A stretch of 42,994 nt of DNA from an uncultured Dialister sp. GTDB lineage: Bacteria > Bacillota > Negativicutes > Veillonellales > Dialisteraceae. Of the stretch, positions 31,121 through 39,496 are shown piece after piece. The stretch lies in NCBI GenBank assembly GCA_900545785.1, contig URAA01000002.1, positions 1 to 42,994 on the forward strand. Reading direction: 5' to 3'. A program made the translations under genes and the position numbers. The notes beneath the pieces are model-generated. The model ran no database searches. It worked only from the letters and a program-made list of their open reading frames with translations, and was not told the DNA's origin. Position 1 is the first letter of the stretch. Each line of letters starts with the position of its first letter.

Positions 31121-32029
31121 ATGATATTTTTTAATAGCCGCCGTCGGGAAATCACTATTTCTATGGTTGTCCTCATGTTACTGTCCGTTATTTTTATGTC
31201 CGGCTGCATAGGGAATGCGGAAACGGAAAAACAGGAAAGCCAAACGGTTTCCGCTGAAGCGAAAAAAGAACCGTCTGTGGAGAAACGAAATTTCAAACCC
31301 GGCGTTGCGACAGTGAAACGTGACAGCACTGTAGAGTACAGTGTGCCTGAAGGCGTTTCCGTTTTGATGTACCATATGGTGGGGGATATAAAAGATAATT
31401 CGGCGGTGATATCGGAAAAAAATCTCCGGCGGCAGATGCAATATTTGAAAGACAATGATTATCATCCCATTACAATGGAAGAATTATATGATTATGTCAC
31501 AAAAGGGGCCCCGCTGCCGTCTCGTCCCGTCTGCATCACTTTTGATGACGGTTATGCCGATTCGTACACCATTGTGTATCCCATGATGAAAGAATTCGGA
31601 TATCCTTGGACCTTATTTTTGATAACTGATGATGTGGGAAGAGCACCTAACCGCATGACATGGGAGCAGCTGAAAGAAATGGCGGACAGCGGCACCGTGA
31701 CGATTGCAAGCCATACACTGAGCCATCCGATGCTGCACAATTTAGGAACAAGACAAGAAAAAGAAAATGAAATCATAGGCGCCAATAAAGCGTTAAAATA
31801 TCGTTTGGGTATCGATAATCCGTGGATTGCTTATCCCTATGGAGACTATGATGAAGAAGTCATCGATATCTGTGTCAAAGCAGGCCTGAAAATGGCAGTG
31901 ACTACCGACTCGGGCCGCGTCCATGCAGGAAGCTATCCTTATGACCTGAAACGTGTATATATCGGAAATAATGTGTCCCTCACCCGTTTTGCGGAGAGGC
32001 TGACCAATGATAATTATGCACCTTTATAA
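31121..32029 (+). CDS. polysaccharide deacetylase (CE4) lipoprotein
   Basis: The 302-residue protein has a lipobox IFMSGC (Cys29) and a variable linker, then a NodB-type domain. The metal/catalytic motifs are TFDDGYADS and SHTLSHPMLHN, with a later AYPYGDYDEEV. Such enzymes deacetylate cell-wall glycans or exopolysaccharide outside the membrane. The MYHMVG start of the domain resembles PgaB/IcaB-like members. It leads a three-gene group with the two following genes; spacing is 11 and 8 nt. Confidence 0.9.
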   Translation: MIFFNSRRREITISMVVLMLLSVIFMSGCIGNAETEKQESQTVSAEAKKEPSVEKRNFKPGVATVKRDSTVEYSVPEGVSVLMYHMVGDIKDNSAVISEKNLRRQMQYLKDNDYHPITMEELYDYVTKGAPLPSRPVCITFDDGYADSYTIVYPMMKEFGYPWTLFLITDDVGRAPNRMTWEQLKEMADSGTVTIASHTLSHPMLHNLGTRQEKENEIIGANKALKYRLGIDNPWIAYPYGDYDEEVIDICVKAGLKMAVTTDSGRVHAGSYPYDLKRVYIGNNVSLTRFAERLTNDNYAPL

Positions 32030-32040
32030 AGGCGGAAAAA

Positions 32041-32988
32041 ATGAAAAAAATTTTTCACAGTCTCACCTTCAAATTTATCATTGTCACTCTGATTTTCTTT
32101 ATAGTGACATCCCCCATTGTTGTTTTATTCGGCCCTTTCGGTAATTTAAAAAGAGCCGTGGTGGGAGCCATCATGCGTTCCCGCCATCCTCATTACATCA
32201 CGTGGCTCTTCAGCCAAGAGGAATTGAACAGCATTTTAGGGGTGGTAAAGACGACGGAACAGACAAAGGTACTGTCTTTCAAACCGAGAACGGATCCTAC
32301 CTTGTCTTTGCAAAAAATTGAAACCACCCGCTTTGTAGGATATCTTTTGGAAATACCGAATCCGAAGCGCGTAGAAGTGGCAACGGCGGCAGATATTCGC
32401 GAAAAAGGAGATACCACCAGCCATATTGCGAAAGTTAACAATGCAGTGGCTGCCATCAACGGCGGAGGATTCTATGATCCCAACGGGACGGGAACGGGCC
32501 GTCTGCCTTACGGATTTATTCTCCATGAAGGAAAGTATCTTTTAGGGGAACAAGTCGACGATGAAGAAGAAGTGGATTTTATCGGTATGACGAAATCGGG
32601 CAATCTGATTGCCGGCACATATAATAAAAAAGAACTCCGTGAATTGGGAGCCGTGGAAGGTCTTACTTTCGGTCCGCCGTTGATTATGAACGGGAAAAAA
32701 GTCATCCGCAGCGGCGACGGAGGCTGGGGAATCAGTCCCCGTTCCGCCATCGGCCAGAAAAAAGACGGGACCGTGATGTTCCTCGTCATTGACGGGCGCC
32801 AGCCGGGATACAGCATCGGTGCCACCTTGGTGGATGTACAAAATATCATGTTTGAAAAAGGCGCTTATATTGCGGCGAACTTGGACGGAGGGTCCAGTAC
32901 GACCCTTTACTATAACGGAAATGTAGTGAACAAACCGGCTGATCTTTTGGGAGAAAGAATGATTCCCACTGCTTTTATTGTCAAATAG
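32041..32988 (+). CDS. phosphodiester glycosidase (NAGPA) domain protein
   Basis: The 315-residue protein has an N-terminal membrane anchor (residues 8-30) and an extracytoplasmic NAGPA domain. Blocks include AAINGGGFYDPNGTGTGRLP, GPPLIMNGKKV, SPRSAIGQKKDGTVMFLVID and the closing ANLDGGSSTTLYYNG. Relatives act on GlcNAc-phosphodiester or wall teichoic/EPS bonds. The neighbouring deacetylase suggests modification of an extracellular GlcNAc-containing polymer; this is inference. Confidence 0.88.
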   Translation: MKKIFHSLTFKFIIVTLIFFIVTSPIVVLFGPFGNLKRAVVGAIMRSRHPHYITWLFSQEELNSILGVVKTTEQTKVLSFKPRTDPTLSLQKIETTRFVGYLLEIPNPKRVEVATAADIREKGDTTSHIAKVNNAVAAINGGGFYDPNGTGTGRLPYGFILHEGKYLLGEQVDDEEEVDFIGMTKSGNLIAGTYNKKELRELGAVEGLTFGPPLIMNGKKVIRSGDGGWGISPRSAIGQKKDGTVMFLVIDGRQPGYSIGATLVDVQNIMFEKGAYIAANLDGGSSTTLYYNGNVVNKPADLLGERMIPTAFIVK

Positions 32989-32996
32989 GAGGCACA

Positions 32997-33959
32997 GTGA
33001 ATAAAAAAACATCAGCTTTTATCGCTTGCTGCATCTTGGGGATAGGCGTGCAGGCCGCAGGATATATTTACCTTGATCAAGTCTTGTTTGCACCTCTCTC
33101 TGCCGATGATTACAGTGTTTCCGATGCAAAAGAACAGACAAGGGAAGCTTTGGACAAGGCGGGGCGGTTGCTGTTTTCATCAGTCAGTGTCAAAGGAAAG
33201 GCTTATTATTCCCACGACTACCACTATATGGCGGATGTATCGGAAGATGAGGTCATCATTTATAATTCGGACAGTATCCGTACGCCTCAGCGGGTGGATC
33301 TGAAAAATCAGGGAGTTTCATTTTTCCAGTGGATGCCTGACAGAAATCTGGCGCTTATGGCGCTCTATCCCATTCGATGGCGCGGAGGCCGCTGGGATGT
33401 GACTTTGGCAAGGTATAATCCGGAAGGTACGACTCATGAATCGGATGCGCCAATCCAAGATCTGCCGCGAAATGCAAAAATTGTAGATGTGGCTTATTCG
33501 ACGGCGACCAATGCGGTATATATGAAAATGGAACTGGGGACGGGGCTTCACCGTATTTACCGAACCGACGCCAACTACGATACACGACGCATTTATGTAC
33601 AGACTTCCCATATCGGGAAAATTGCCGTCTTTTATGATGAAGATAAATTTTTCTACGACGACAGCCAGAGAGGAATCATGTATCTTTTTGACGGAGATGA
33701 CAGCGGTTGGCGCGTGATTTCTCCGCCGGGGCGGTTTCGTCTGATCGGACTCGGGCAGGATAAAACCATTTATGCGGTCAGGCTGAATTCCAAAGATGAA
33801 GTGGTCGGCTACTATACGGGACGCCTCGGCATCGGATTTGACGAAGTAAAAGAATTGGACACGCCCATAGATTTCAACTCCGTTACAGTCCATATGATTG
33901 AAGAAGCGGCAGAGGAAGCAGCGAAAAAAGAAACGGCTGCGGAAGAACCAAACCGGTAA
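32997..33959 (+). CDS. membrane-anchored extracytoplasmic protein of unknown function
   Basis: The 320-residue protein starts at a GTG with AGGAGG upstream. Residues 7-28 form a signal anchor. The rest is soluble, with several aromatic beta-type repeats (YHYMADVSEDEVIIYNS, TNAVYMKMELGTGLHRI, DDSQRGIMYLFDGDDSGWR) that suggest a beta-propeller-like fold. The tail is Glu/Ala rich. No known domain is recognised. Position after the deacetylase and NAGPA genes suggests a part in the same surface-glycan process. Confidence 0.7.
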   Translation: MNKKTSAFIACCILGIGVQAAGYIYLDQVLFAPLSADDYSVSDAKEQTREALDKAGRLLFSSVSVKGKAYYSHDYHYMADVSEDEVIIYNSDSIRTPQRVDLKNQGVSFFQWMPDRNLALMALYPIRWRGGRWDVTLARYNPEGTTHESDAPIQDLPRNAKIVDVAYSTATNAVYMKMELGTGLHRIYRTDANYDTRRIYVQTSHIGKIAVFYDEDKFFYDDSQRGIMYLFDGDDSGWRVISPPGRFRLIGLGQDKTIYAVRLNSKDEVVGYYTGRLGIGFDEVKELDTPIDFNSVTVHMIEEAAEEAAKKETAAEEPNR

Positions 33960-33966
33960 TCAAGGA

Positions 33967-33992
33967 AGCCCGACAATATACGGGCTTTTTTT
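33967..33992 (+). terminator. terminator of the deacetylase operon
   Basis: AGCCCG pairs with CGGGCT around an 8-nt loop, followed by seven T. Confidence 0.85.
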
Positions 33993-34032
33993 GTGAAATT
34001 AATTTTTATAATAAAACAGGGCTGTAAAAATT

Positions 34033-34041
34033 TGATATAAT
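34033..34041 (+). promoter_or_regulatory. extended -10 promoter of pyrFE
   Basis: TGATATAAT gives a TGn-extended consensus -10 about 28 nt before pyrF. The -35 is weak. No PyrR attenuator was recognised. Confidence 0.6.
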
Positions 34042-34068
34042 TAAAAAAATAAATAAGAGGGAGAATCT

Positions 34069-34782
34069 ATGGGAAAAATAAAGACCGGAGATGACAGGCT
34101 TATTGTGGCTTTGGATATGGCTTCTCCGAAAGAAATGAAATCGATTGTAAAAGAACTGGGAGATTCCGTTTCCTTTTATAAAGTGGGAATGGAACTGTAT
34201 TATGCTGCGGGGAATGATGCTGTTTCATGGCTCTGTGATAAGGGAAAACAAGTATTTCTTGATTTAAAGTTATATGATATTCCTCACACGGTGGCACGGG
34301 GAATTTCTTCCGTCGCCGATCTGGGAGCCTCGCTTATCACAATTCATGCCGGCGGCGGGCGGATGATGATGGAGGCTGCGGCAAAAGCGGCTCACAAGGC
34401 GAAAAACCGCCCGAAAATATTGGCGGTGACCGTTTTGACTTCTTTTGATGATGTACTGTGGAAAGAAACGGGAGAAAATCTTTCCATCGGAGAAAAAGTA
34501 CTTCATTTGGCGAAATTGGCGAAGGAATCGGGCGCGGACGGCGTCGTGGCATCTCCGAAGGAAGCAAAAGCCATCCGTGAACTTTGCGGTCCCGATTTTG
34601 AGATCGTAACCCCCGGAATCAGGCCCGCTTTTGCATCGGCAGATGATCAAAAAAGAGTGGCAACACCGAAGGCGGCTTTGGAATCCGGGGCATCCAGGCT
34701 TGTCATAGGAAGGCCGATAACACAGGCGAAAGATCCGAAACAGGCCTTGGCCATGATTTTAAAAGAAATTAAAGGAGAATAA
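34069..34782 (+). CDS. pyrF: orotidine 5'-phosphate decarboxylase
   Basis: The 237-residue TIM-barrel enzyme converts OMP to UMP. Substrate and catalytic residues appear in LIVALDM, FLDLKLYDIPHT (the Asp-Lys-x-x-Asp cluster) and TPGIRPA, with the closing VIGRPITQAKDP. The length is normal. It overlaps pyrE by one base (TAATG), giving a two-gene last-steps unit. Confidence 0.96.
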   Translation: MGKIKTGDDRLIVALDMASPKEMKSIVKELGDSVSFYKVGMELYYAAGNDAVSWLCDKGKQVFLDLKLYDIPHTVARGISSVADLGASLITIHAGGGRMMMEAAAKAAHKAKNRPKILAVTVLTSFDDVLWKETGENLSIGEKVLHLAKLAKESGADGVVASPKEAKAIRELCGPDFEIVTPGIRPAFASADDQKRVATPKAALESGASRLVIGRPITQAKDPKQALAMILKEIKGE

Positions 34783-35369
34783 TGATGGAAAAAGATGCAG
34801 AATCTTTATTGAGGGAGACAAAAGCCATATTGGAAGGTCATTTCCTTTTGACAAGCGGACTGCACAGCTCGCTTTATGTAGAAAAATTTAATGTTCTTCA
34901 ACATCCGGAATATACGGAAGAACTTTGCCGGATGATTGCCGATCATTTTAAGGATCAGGGAATTGTTACGGTCATCGGACCTGCTACGGGGGGGATCATT
35001 TTATCCCAAGTGACGGCAAGGCTGCTGGGAGTCCGTTCTATTTTTACGGAAAGAGAAAACGGAAAAATGACACTTCGCCGCGGTTTTCACATTGATCCGG
35101 GAGAAAAAGTCCTCCTTGTGGAAGATGTAGTTACTACGGGAGGTTCCATTCGCGAAGTTGTGGATGTAGTCAAAGAAGCAGGAGGAGATATTGCAGGAAT
35201 CGGTCTCTTTGTGGATCGTTCCGGCGGGAAAGCGGATTACGGAATTCCTGCAGAAAAAGTATTTCCTCTGGTACGGCTGACTGTTCCGACTTATACGCCG
35301 GAAGAATGCCCTCTTTGTAAATCCGGTGTGGCACTTACGGAAAGAGGAAGCCACCATCTGAAAAAATAA
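34782..35369 (+). CDS. pyrE: orotate phosphoribosyltransferase
   Basis: The 195-residue enzyme joins orotate to PRPP. The PRPP loop VLLVEDVVTTGGSIREV is complete, and the N-terminal FLLTSGLHSSLYVEKF fits orotate binding. A C-terminal ECPLCKSG segment is typical of the Firmicutes short type. ATG follows GGAG, with a second ATG one codon later. Confidence 0.96.
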   Translation: MMEKDAESLLRETKAILEGHFLLTSGLHSSLYVEKFNVLQHPEYTEELCRMIADHFKDQGIVTVIGPATGGIILSQVTARLLGVRSIFTERENGKMTLRRGFHIDPGEKVLLVEDVVTTGGSIREVVDVVKEAGGDIAGIGLFVDRSGGKADYGIPAEKVFPLVRLTVPTYTPEECPLCKSGVALTERGSHHLKK

Positions 35370-35397
35370 AAACAATAAAATAAAATTGACAAAATAA

Positions 35398-35422
35398 AAA
35401 GACGGCGGAAAGGCCGTCTTTT
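35398..35422. terminator. bidirectional terminator between pyrE and the NMO/FabK-like gene
   Basis: AAAAAGACGGC pairs with GCCGTCTTTT around GGAAAG. T-runs occur on both strands, fitting the converging genes. Confidence 0.85.
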
Positions 35423-35444
35423 ACTATGGATTTTTATATGAAAC

Positions 35445-36512
35445 TTACGAGGATGCTTCCTCCGTTAATTCGCGGATCAGATTATGAACCGTGGTTATCG
35501 TTTTAATCTTATAAGCATTGGCACCGCAAAAAATCAGCGCATTGTCCACATCTCCCCGAACGGCACGGATCAATGCCATGGTGATGCAGTAAGGAGTCGT
35601 TTTCGGGTCACAGGTTTTCAAGCAGTGAAAGCAGTTGCTTATGCTTGTACGGCAATTCCTTACTCTTTGTACAAATGGATTTAAAATGGCTCTTCCCGGC
35701 ATATGGACCGGACTTTCTACAATGGTGATATCTTCTTTTTTTGCATGAATATACATTTCTTTAAAGCTTCTGGAAGCATCGCATTCTTCGGTAGCTACAA
35801 AGCGGGTTGCCATTTGTACGCCCGAAAGGCCTAAAGACAAATAATGAGCGATGTCGTTTTTATCATAAACGCCGCCGCCGAAAACAACGGGAATTTTTTT
35901 ATTGTACTTTTCTTCAAAGCCGCGGACGACAGAAAGAATTTCTTTGATTTCATTTTCATAACCGTCATTTTCATGAAGCTTTATATCTTCTCTTGAATAA
36001 CCCAGGTGCCCGCCCGCTTTCGGTCCTTCTATGACGACCAGATCGGCCGTCGTCTGATGATGGCGATCCCATAATTTTAAAAGAACACGGCAAGATTTGG
36101 CGGAACCTATAATCGGAGCGATTTTTGTTTTTGTTCCTCTCACATAGACGGGAAGATCCGCAGGAAGACCGGCACCGGAAAATATGATGTCTGCTCCGTT
36201 TTCGACGGCACATTTTGCATAATCGCTGTAATTATATCCTTTTGTCATGATGTTTACACCGAGGATGCCTTCAGGAGCGGTTGCCCTTGCTTTTTTTATA
36301 TGGAAGGCAAGGGCTCGGCAGTTGGCTTTTATGGTATTTGTACAAAAATCCGGTTCATTAAAACCCGGTTGTGCGGCGGATATAACGCCGATAGCGCCCT
36401 CTTTTGCAACAGCGCCGGCAAGGCCCGAAAGGCTGATGCCTATGCCCATGCCGCCCTGTATGATCGGCACGGAGGCGGTGAGTTCTCCTATATGCAGTTC
36501 TGGAAATTTCAT
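35445..36512 (-). CDS. 2-nitropropane dioxygenase/FabK-like flavoprotein
   Basis: The 355-residue FMN TIM-barrel protein has the family motifs PIIQGGMGIGIS near residue 17, VVIEGPKAGGHLG, and VVFGGGVYDKNDI with GVQMATRF. A C-terminal cysteine-rich CFHCLKTC follows. The family covers nitronate monooxygenases and enoyl-ACP reductase II (FabK). No other enoyl reductase is present in the adjacent fatty-acid cluster, so a lipid role is possible, but the length is longer than typical FabK. ATG at 36512 has GAGGTT upstream; a 7-codon upstream start is less likely. Confidence 0.88.
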   Translation of the reverse strand: MKFPELHIGELTASVPIIQGGMGIGISLSGLAGAVAKEGAIGVISAAQPGFNEPDFCTNTIKANCRALAFHIKKARATAPEGILGVNIMTKGYNYSDYAKCAVENGADIIFSGAGLPADLPVYVRGTKTKIAPIIGSAKSCRVLLKLWDRHHQTTADLVVIEGPKAGGHLGYSREDIKLHENDGYENEIKEILSVVRGFEEKYNKKIPVVFGGGVYDKNDIAHYLSLGLSGVQMATRFVATEECDASRSFKEMYIHAKKEDITIVESPVHMPGRAILNPFVQRVRNCRTSISNCFHCLKTCDPKTTPYCITMALIRAVRGDVDNALIFCGANAYKIKTITTVHNLIRELTEEASS

Positions 36513-36585
36513 GATAACCTCAAAATAAAACAAAACAAATAAAATGTATAAGAAAATAAAAACAATTAATTACATGGTTTCTTGT

Positions 36586-36614
36586 ATTTTAGTTTAAATA
36601 ACGGGTTAAGTCAA
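36586..36614 (-). promoter_or_regulatory. promoter of the NMO/FabK-like gene
   Basis: On the minus strand TTGACT (36614-36609) and TAAAAT (36591-36586) are 17 nt apart, 75 nt before the start codon. The intergenic region down to fapR (about 340 nt) is otherwise very AT-rich. Confidence 0.65.
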
Positions 36615-36724
36615 GAATATTTTGTACAATAAAATAAAACAAAATATAAATAATTTTTAAAATTGGAAAATGGAAATTCTCATTTGAATGAATAAAAAAA
36701 TATATCCTCTCCTACTTGCATTTA

Positions 36725-36743
36725 TTTATCATCAGATGATAAA
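36725..36743. promoter_or_regulatory. perfect palindrome in the NMO-fapR intergenic region
   Basis: TTTATCATC-A-GATGATAAA is a 9+1+9 perfect inverted repeat between the two divergent genes. It could be an operator. The owner is unknown, and it does not look like the known FapR box. Confidence 0.45.
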
Positions 36744-36802
36744 ATAATAAAAAAATTAATTGAATTTTTTATAAATTGCAGTAAAAGAATTCAAAAAATA
36801 CT

Positions 36803-36830
36803 GTAAATATCGAGTAAATATCGTTATAAT
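36803..36830 (+). promoter_or_regulatory. fapR promoter region with tandem direct repeat
   Basis: GTAAATATCG occurs twice (36803-36812 and 36814-36823), exactly 11 bp apart, directly before TATAAT (36825-36830). The repeats fill the -35/spacer zone, so a bound protein would control the promoter. Confidence 0.55.
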
Positions 36831-36855
36831 ATAGCATTATCGGCAGGTGATAAAA

Positions 36856-37398
36856 ATGAGGAAAATCAAACTGAATAAGGAGGAGCGTCGTCATGCGATT
36901 GCCGATGTGGTCAGAAATAATCCCTGTTTGACCGATGACGATCTGGCCCGGCAGTTTTCTGTGTCGGCGGCGACCATCCGCCTTGACAGGCAGACTTTGG
37001 GAATTCCTCAAATGCGGGAACGGATGGAAAAAGCGGTAAGCGCTCATACGTCAGGTTTCCATGAAGAACTTCAAATTTTAGATTTGGAAAAAGGAAAAAA
37101 AGGACTGGCTCTGTTTCATACGACAGAAGCTATGGCAGATATGTCAGGTACGGTTTCTGCGGACCGGTTATACGGTGCGGCAGCAGAATTTGCAGAATCT
37201 TTGTCGGGGGAAGTTTTTTCGCCCGTGCAGGTGGGAAATATAAAATATAAAGAACCGGTCGGTCCGGGAGAACAATTGGTGATAAAAGGGAAAATTGCCC
37301 TGACGAAGCTGAATAAGAAATATATTTATGTCATCTTCTTAAAGGGGAGCAGCGAAGTATTCAGAGCCAAATTTATCATGGAAGTATCGAACAAATAA
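36856..37398 (+). CDS. fapR: fatty-acid/phospholipid biosynthesis regulator FapR
   Basis: The 180-residue protein has an N-terminal HTH (LTDDDLARQFSVSAATIRLD, residues 25-44) and a C-terminal hot-dog domain at about 70-180 (FSPVQVGNIKYKEPVGPGEQ, YVIFLKGSSEVFRAKF). FapR represses fatty-acid and phospholipid genes and is released by malonyl-CoA. The ATG at 36856 follows GCAGGTGA. It heads the cluster it should control, and plsX starts 13 nt later. Confidence 0.93.
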   Translation: MRKIKLNKEERRHAIADVVRNNPCLTDDDLARQFSVSAATIRLDRQTLGIPQMRERMEKAVSAHTSGFHEELQILDLEKGKKGLALFHTTEAMADMSGTVSADRLYGAAAEFAESLSGEVFSPVQVGNIKYKEPVGPGEQLVIKGKIALTKLNKKYIYVIFLKGSSEVFRAKFIMEVSNK

Positions 37399-37411
37399 AG
37401 CGAGGCGTTTT

Positions 37412-38434
37412 ATGAATAAAATTGCAGTAGATGCTATGGGCGGTGATTATGCACCTCTCGAAATTGTAAAGGGAGCGGTGCTGGCAGCGAGAGATTTCAA
37501 AATTCCCGTAGTTCTTGTAGGTGATGAAGAACAAATAAAGCCTATCCTTGTCAAACTTCAGGCGGATCGGGATCCGCTGATCGAAATACATCATGCGTCA
37601 GAGGTTATCGGTATGGATGAGCATCCGGGAATTGCATTCCGAAAAAAGAAAGATGCATCCATATCCGTAGGAGCCCGCCTTGTAAAAAGCGGAGAATGCG
37701 GAGCCCTTGTGGCGCCGGGGTCAACGGGTGCCGCCGTGACGGCAGGCCTTTTAGGAATAGGCCGGATAAAAGGGGTGGAAAGACCGGCTATTTTGACACC
37801 GATCCCCAATCAAAAAGGAGGACATACTTTCCTCATCGATTCCGGTGCAAGTACGCAGTCCAAGGCGGAAACACTTCTGCAAAATGCGATTCTCGGCTAT
37901 GTATATGCCCATAAAGTTCATCATATAGAAAATCCGAAAATCGGCTTGCTCAATATAGGTACGGAAAGTACGAAAGGCAGTTCTGCCGTGACGGAAGCTT
38001 ATGAATTATTAACCGCCCAAAAAGCGATCCCTTTTGCAGGAAATGCGGAAGGAAGAGACATTATGTCCGGAGAATTTGATGTGGTCGTGACTGACGGGTT
38101 TACGGGAAATGTAGTTTTAAAGTTCGGCGAAGGGGCGGCCAACCTGTTCTCTTCTTTATTGAAAGAATCTGTAGAAAAGGGTGGTCTCCGTGCCAAAATC
38201 GGTGCTCTTCTCATGAAACCGGCATTGAAACAATATTTTGTAAAACGCCTTGATTATGCGGAATACGGAGGAGCCGTTCTTATGGGGATCAACGGAGGAC
38301 TTACCATCTGTCACGGAGCTTCTAAAGCCCGGGCGATCAGAAATGCGGTGCATAAAGCCGATGAATTTGCAAAAGCCCGTATCCCCGCGATGATTGAAGA
38401 AACACTGAAACAAATAGAAAGCGAAACCGATTAA
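37412..38434 (+). CDS. plsX: phosphate acyltransferase PlsX
   Basis: The 340-residue enzyme makes acyl-phosphate from acyl-ACP for phosphatidic-acid synthesis. Family motifs include KIAVDAMGGDYAPLEIVKGA at the start, ALVAPGSTGAAVTAGLLGIG, DGFTGNVVLKFGEGAA and YGGAVLMGINGG. GAGGCG lies before the ATG. It is between fapR and fabH, as in Bacillus. Confidence 0.96.
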   Translation: MNKIAVDAMGGDYAPLEIVKGAVLAARDFKIPVVLVGDEEQIKPILVKLQADRDPLIEIHHASEVIGMDEHPGIAFRKKKDASISVGARLVKSGECGALVAPGSTGAAVTAGLLGIGRIKGVERPAILTPIPNQKGGHTFLIDSGASTQSKAETLLQNAILGYVYAHKVHHIENPKIGLLNIGTESTKGSSAVTEAYELLTAQKAIPFAGNAEGRDIMSGEFDVVVTDGFTGNVVLKFGEGAANLFSSLLKESVEKGGLRAKIGALLMKPALKQYFVKRLDYAEYGGAVLMGINGGLTICHGASKARAIRNAVHKADEFAKARIPAMIEETLKQIESETD

Positions 38435-38468
38435 TTTTGAAAAACGATCGGCTGAGGAAAAATAATTG

Positions 38469-39461
38469 ATGAAAAGAAATGGTTCGGCAGGTATTTTAGG
38501 AACCGGTCACTATGTTCCGGAAAAAGAATTAACAAATTTTGAACTTGAAACCATGGTGGATACCACTGATGAATGGATCCGCACCAGAACCGGAATTGAA
38601 ACGAGGCATATTGCATCACCTGAGGAAAATACTTCCGATTTATGTGTCAATGCTGCCCAAAAGGCTCTGGAAATGGCAAACATCACCGCCGAAGAGATAG
38701 ATTTCGTCATGGTAGCAACGGCATCGCCCGATTATGTCGTCCCTTCAACGGCTTGTCTTGTTCAGAATAAAATGGGAATGACAAAGGCGGGAGCCATGGA
38801 TATTTCTGCAGGATGTACAGGATATATTTATGCTTTGACAACTGCGGCAAGTATGGTACAGGCCGGTATTTATAAATATGTACTTATCATAGGTGCGGAA
38901 ATCTTATCCCGTCTGGTGGACTGGCAGGATCGCAGCACCTGTATCCTGTTCGGCGACGGTGCAGGAGCGGCGGTGATCGGCCCCGCTGAAGAAGGATTCG
39001 GACTTCTTTCATCGGATCTGGGCTCTGACGGAAGTTTCGGAAATATATTGAACATTCCCGCCAGCGGTGTTGCTGAAAGGGTCAGTCATGAATCGATTGA
39101 CGATCGCCGCATTTATATCCATATGGACGGGCAAGATGTCTTTAAAGCAGCGGTAAGACATATGGAAAATACGACAATGACAGCTCTCGGTAAAGCGGGA
39201 CTGACAGGAAAAGATATAGATATGTTCATTGCTCATCAGGCCAATGACCGCATCATCCAGGCTTTGGGAAAAAAATTGGAAATCCCTGATGAAAAATTGT
39301 TTGTCAATGTAAATCGTTATGGAAACACATCGGCCGCTTCGGTGGGCATCGCTCTGGATGAAGCAGTGAGAAGCGGCAGGGTAAAACACGGAAACAACGT
39401 AGTTCTTACCGGTTTCGGTGCCGGACTCACCTGGGGTTCGGATGTGATGAGATGGATTTGA
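38469..39461 (+). CDS. fabH: 3-oxoacyl-ACP synthase III
   Basis: The 330-residue enzyme condenses acetyl-CoA with malonyl-ACP to start fatty acids. The catalytic cysteine is Cys116 in ISAGCTGYIYAL. The His is in AHQANDRI and the Asn in NRYGNTSAAS. The ATG at 38469 with GAGGAAA upstream is preferred over the preceding TTG. It is in line with plsX and fabD. Confidence 0.96.
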   Translation: MKRNGSAGILGTGHYVPEKELTNFELETMVDTTDEWIRTRTGIETRHIASPEENTSDLCVNAAQKALEMANITAEEIDFVMVATASPDYVVPSTACLVQNKMGMTKAGAMDISAGCTGYIYALTTAASMVQAGIYKYVLIIGAEILSRLVDWQDRSTCILFGDGAGAAVIGPAEEGFGLLSSDLGSDGSFGNILNIPASGVAERVSHESIDDRRIYIHMDGQDVFKAAVRHMENTTMTALGKAGLTGKDIDMFIAHQANDRIIQALGKKLEIPDEKLFVNVNRYGNTSAASVGIALDEAVRSGRVKHGNNVVLTGFGAGLTWGSDVMRWI

Positions 39462-39496
39462 TTTTCCTGTTGTAGAGTATTGGATGAGGTGATATT

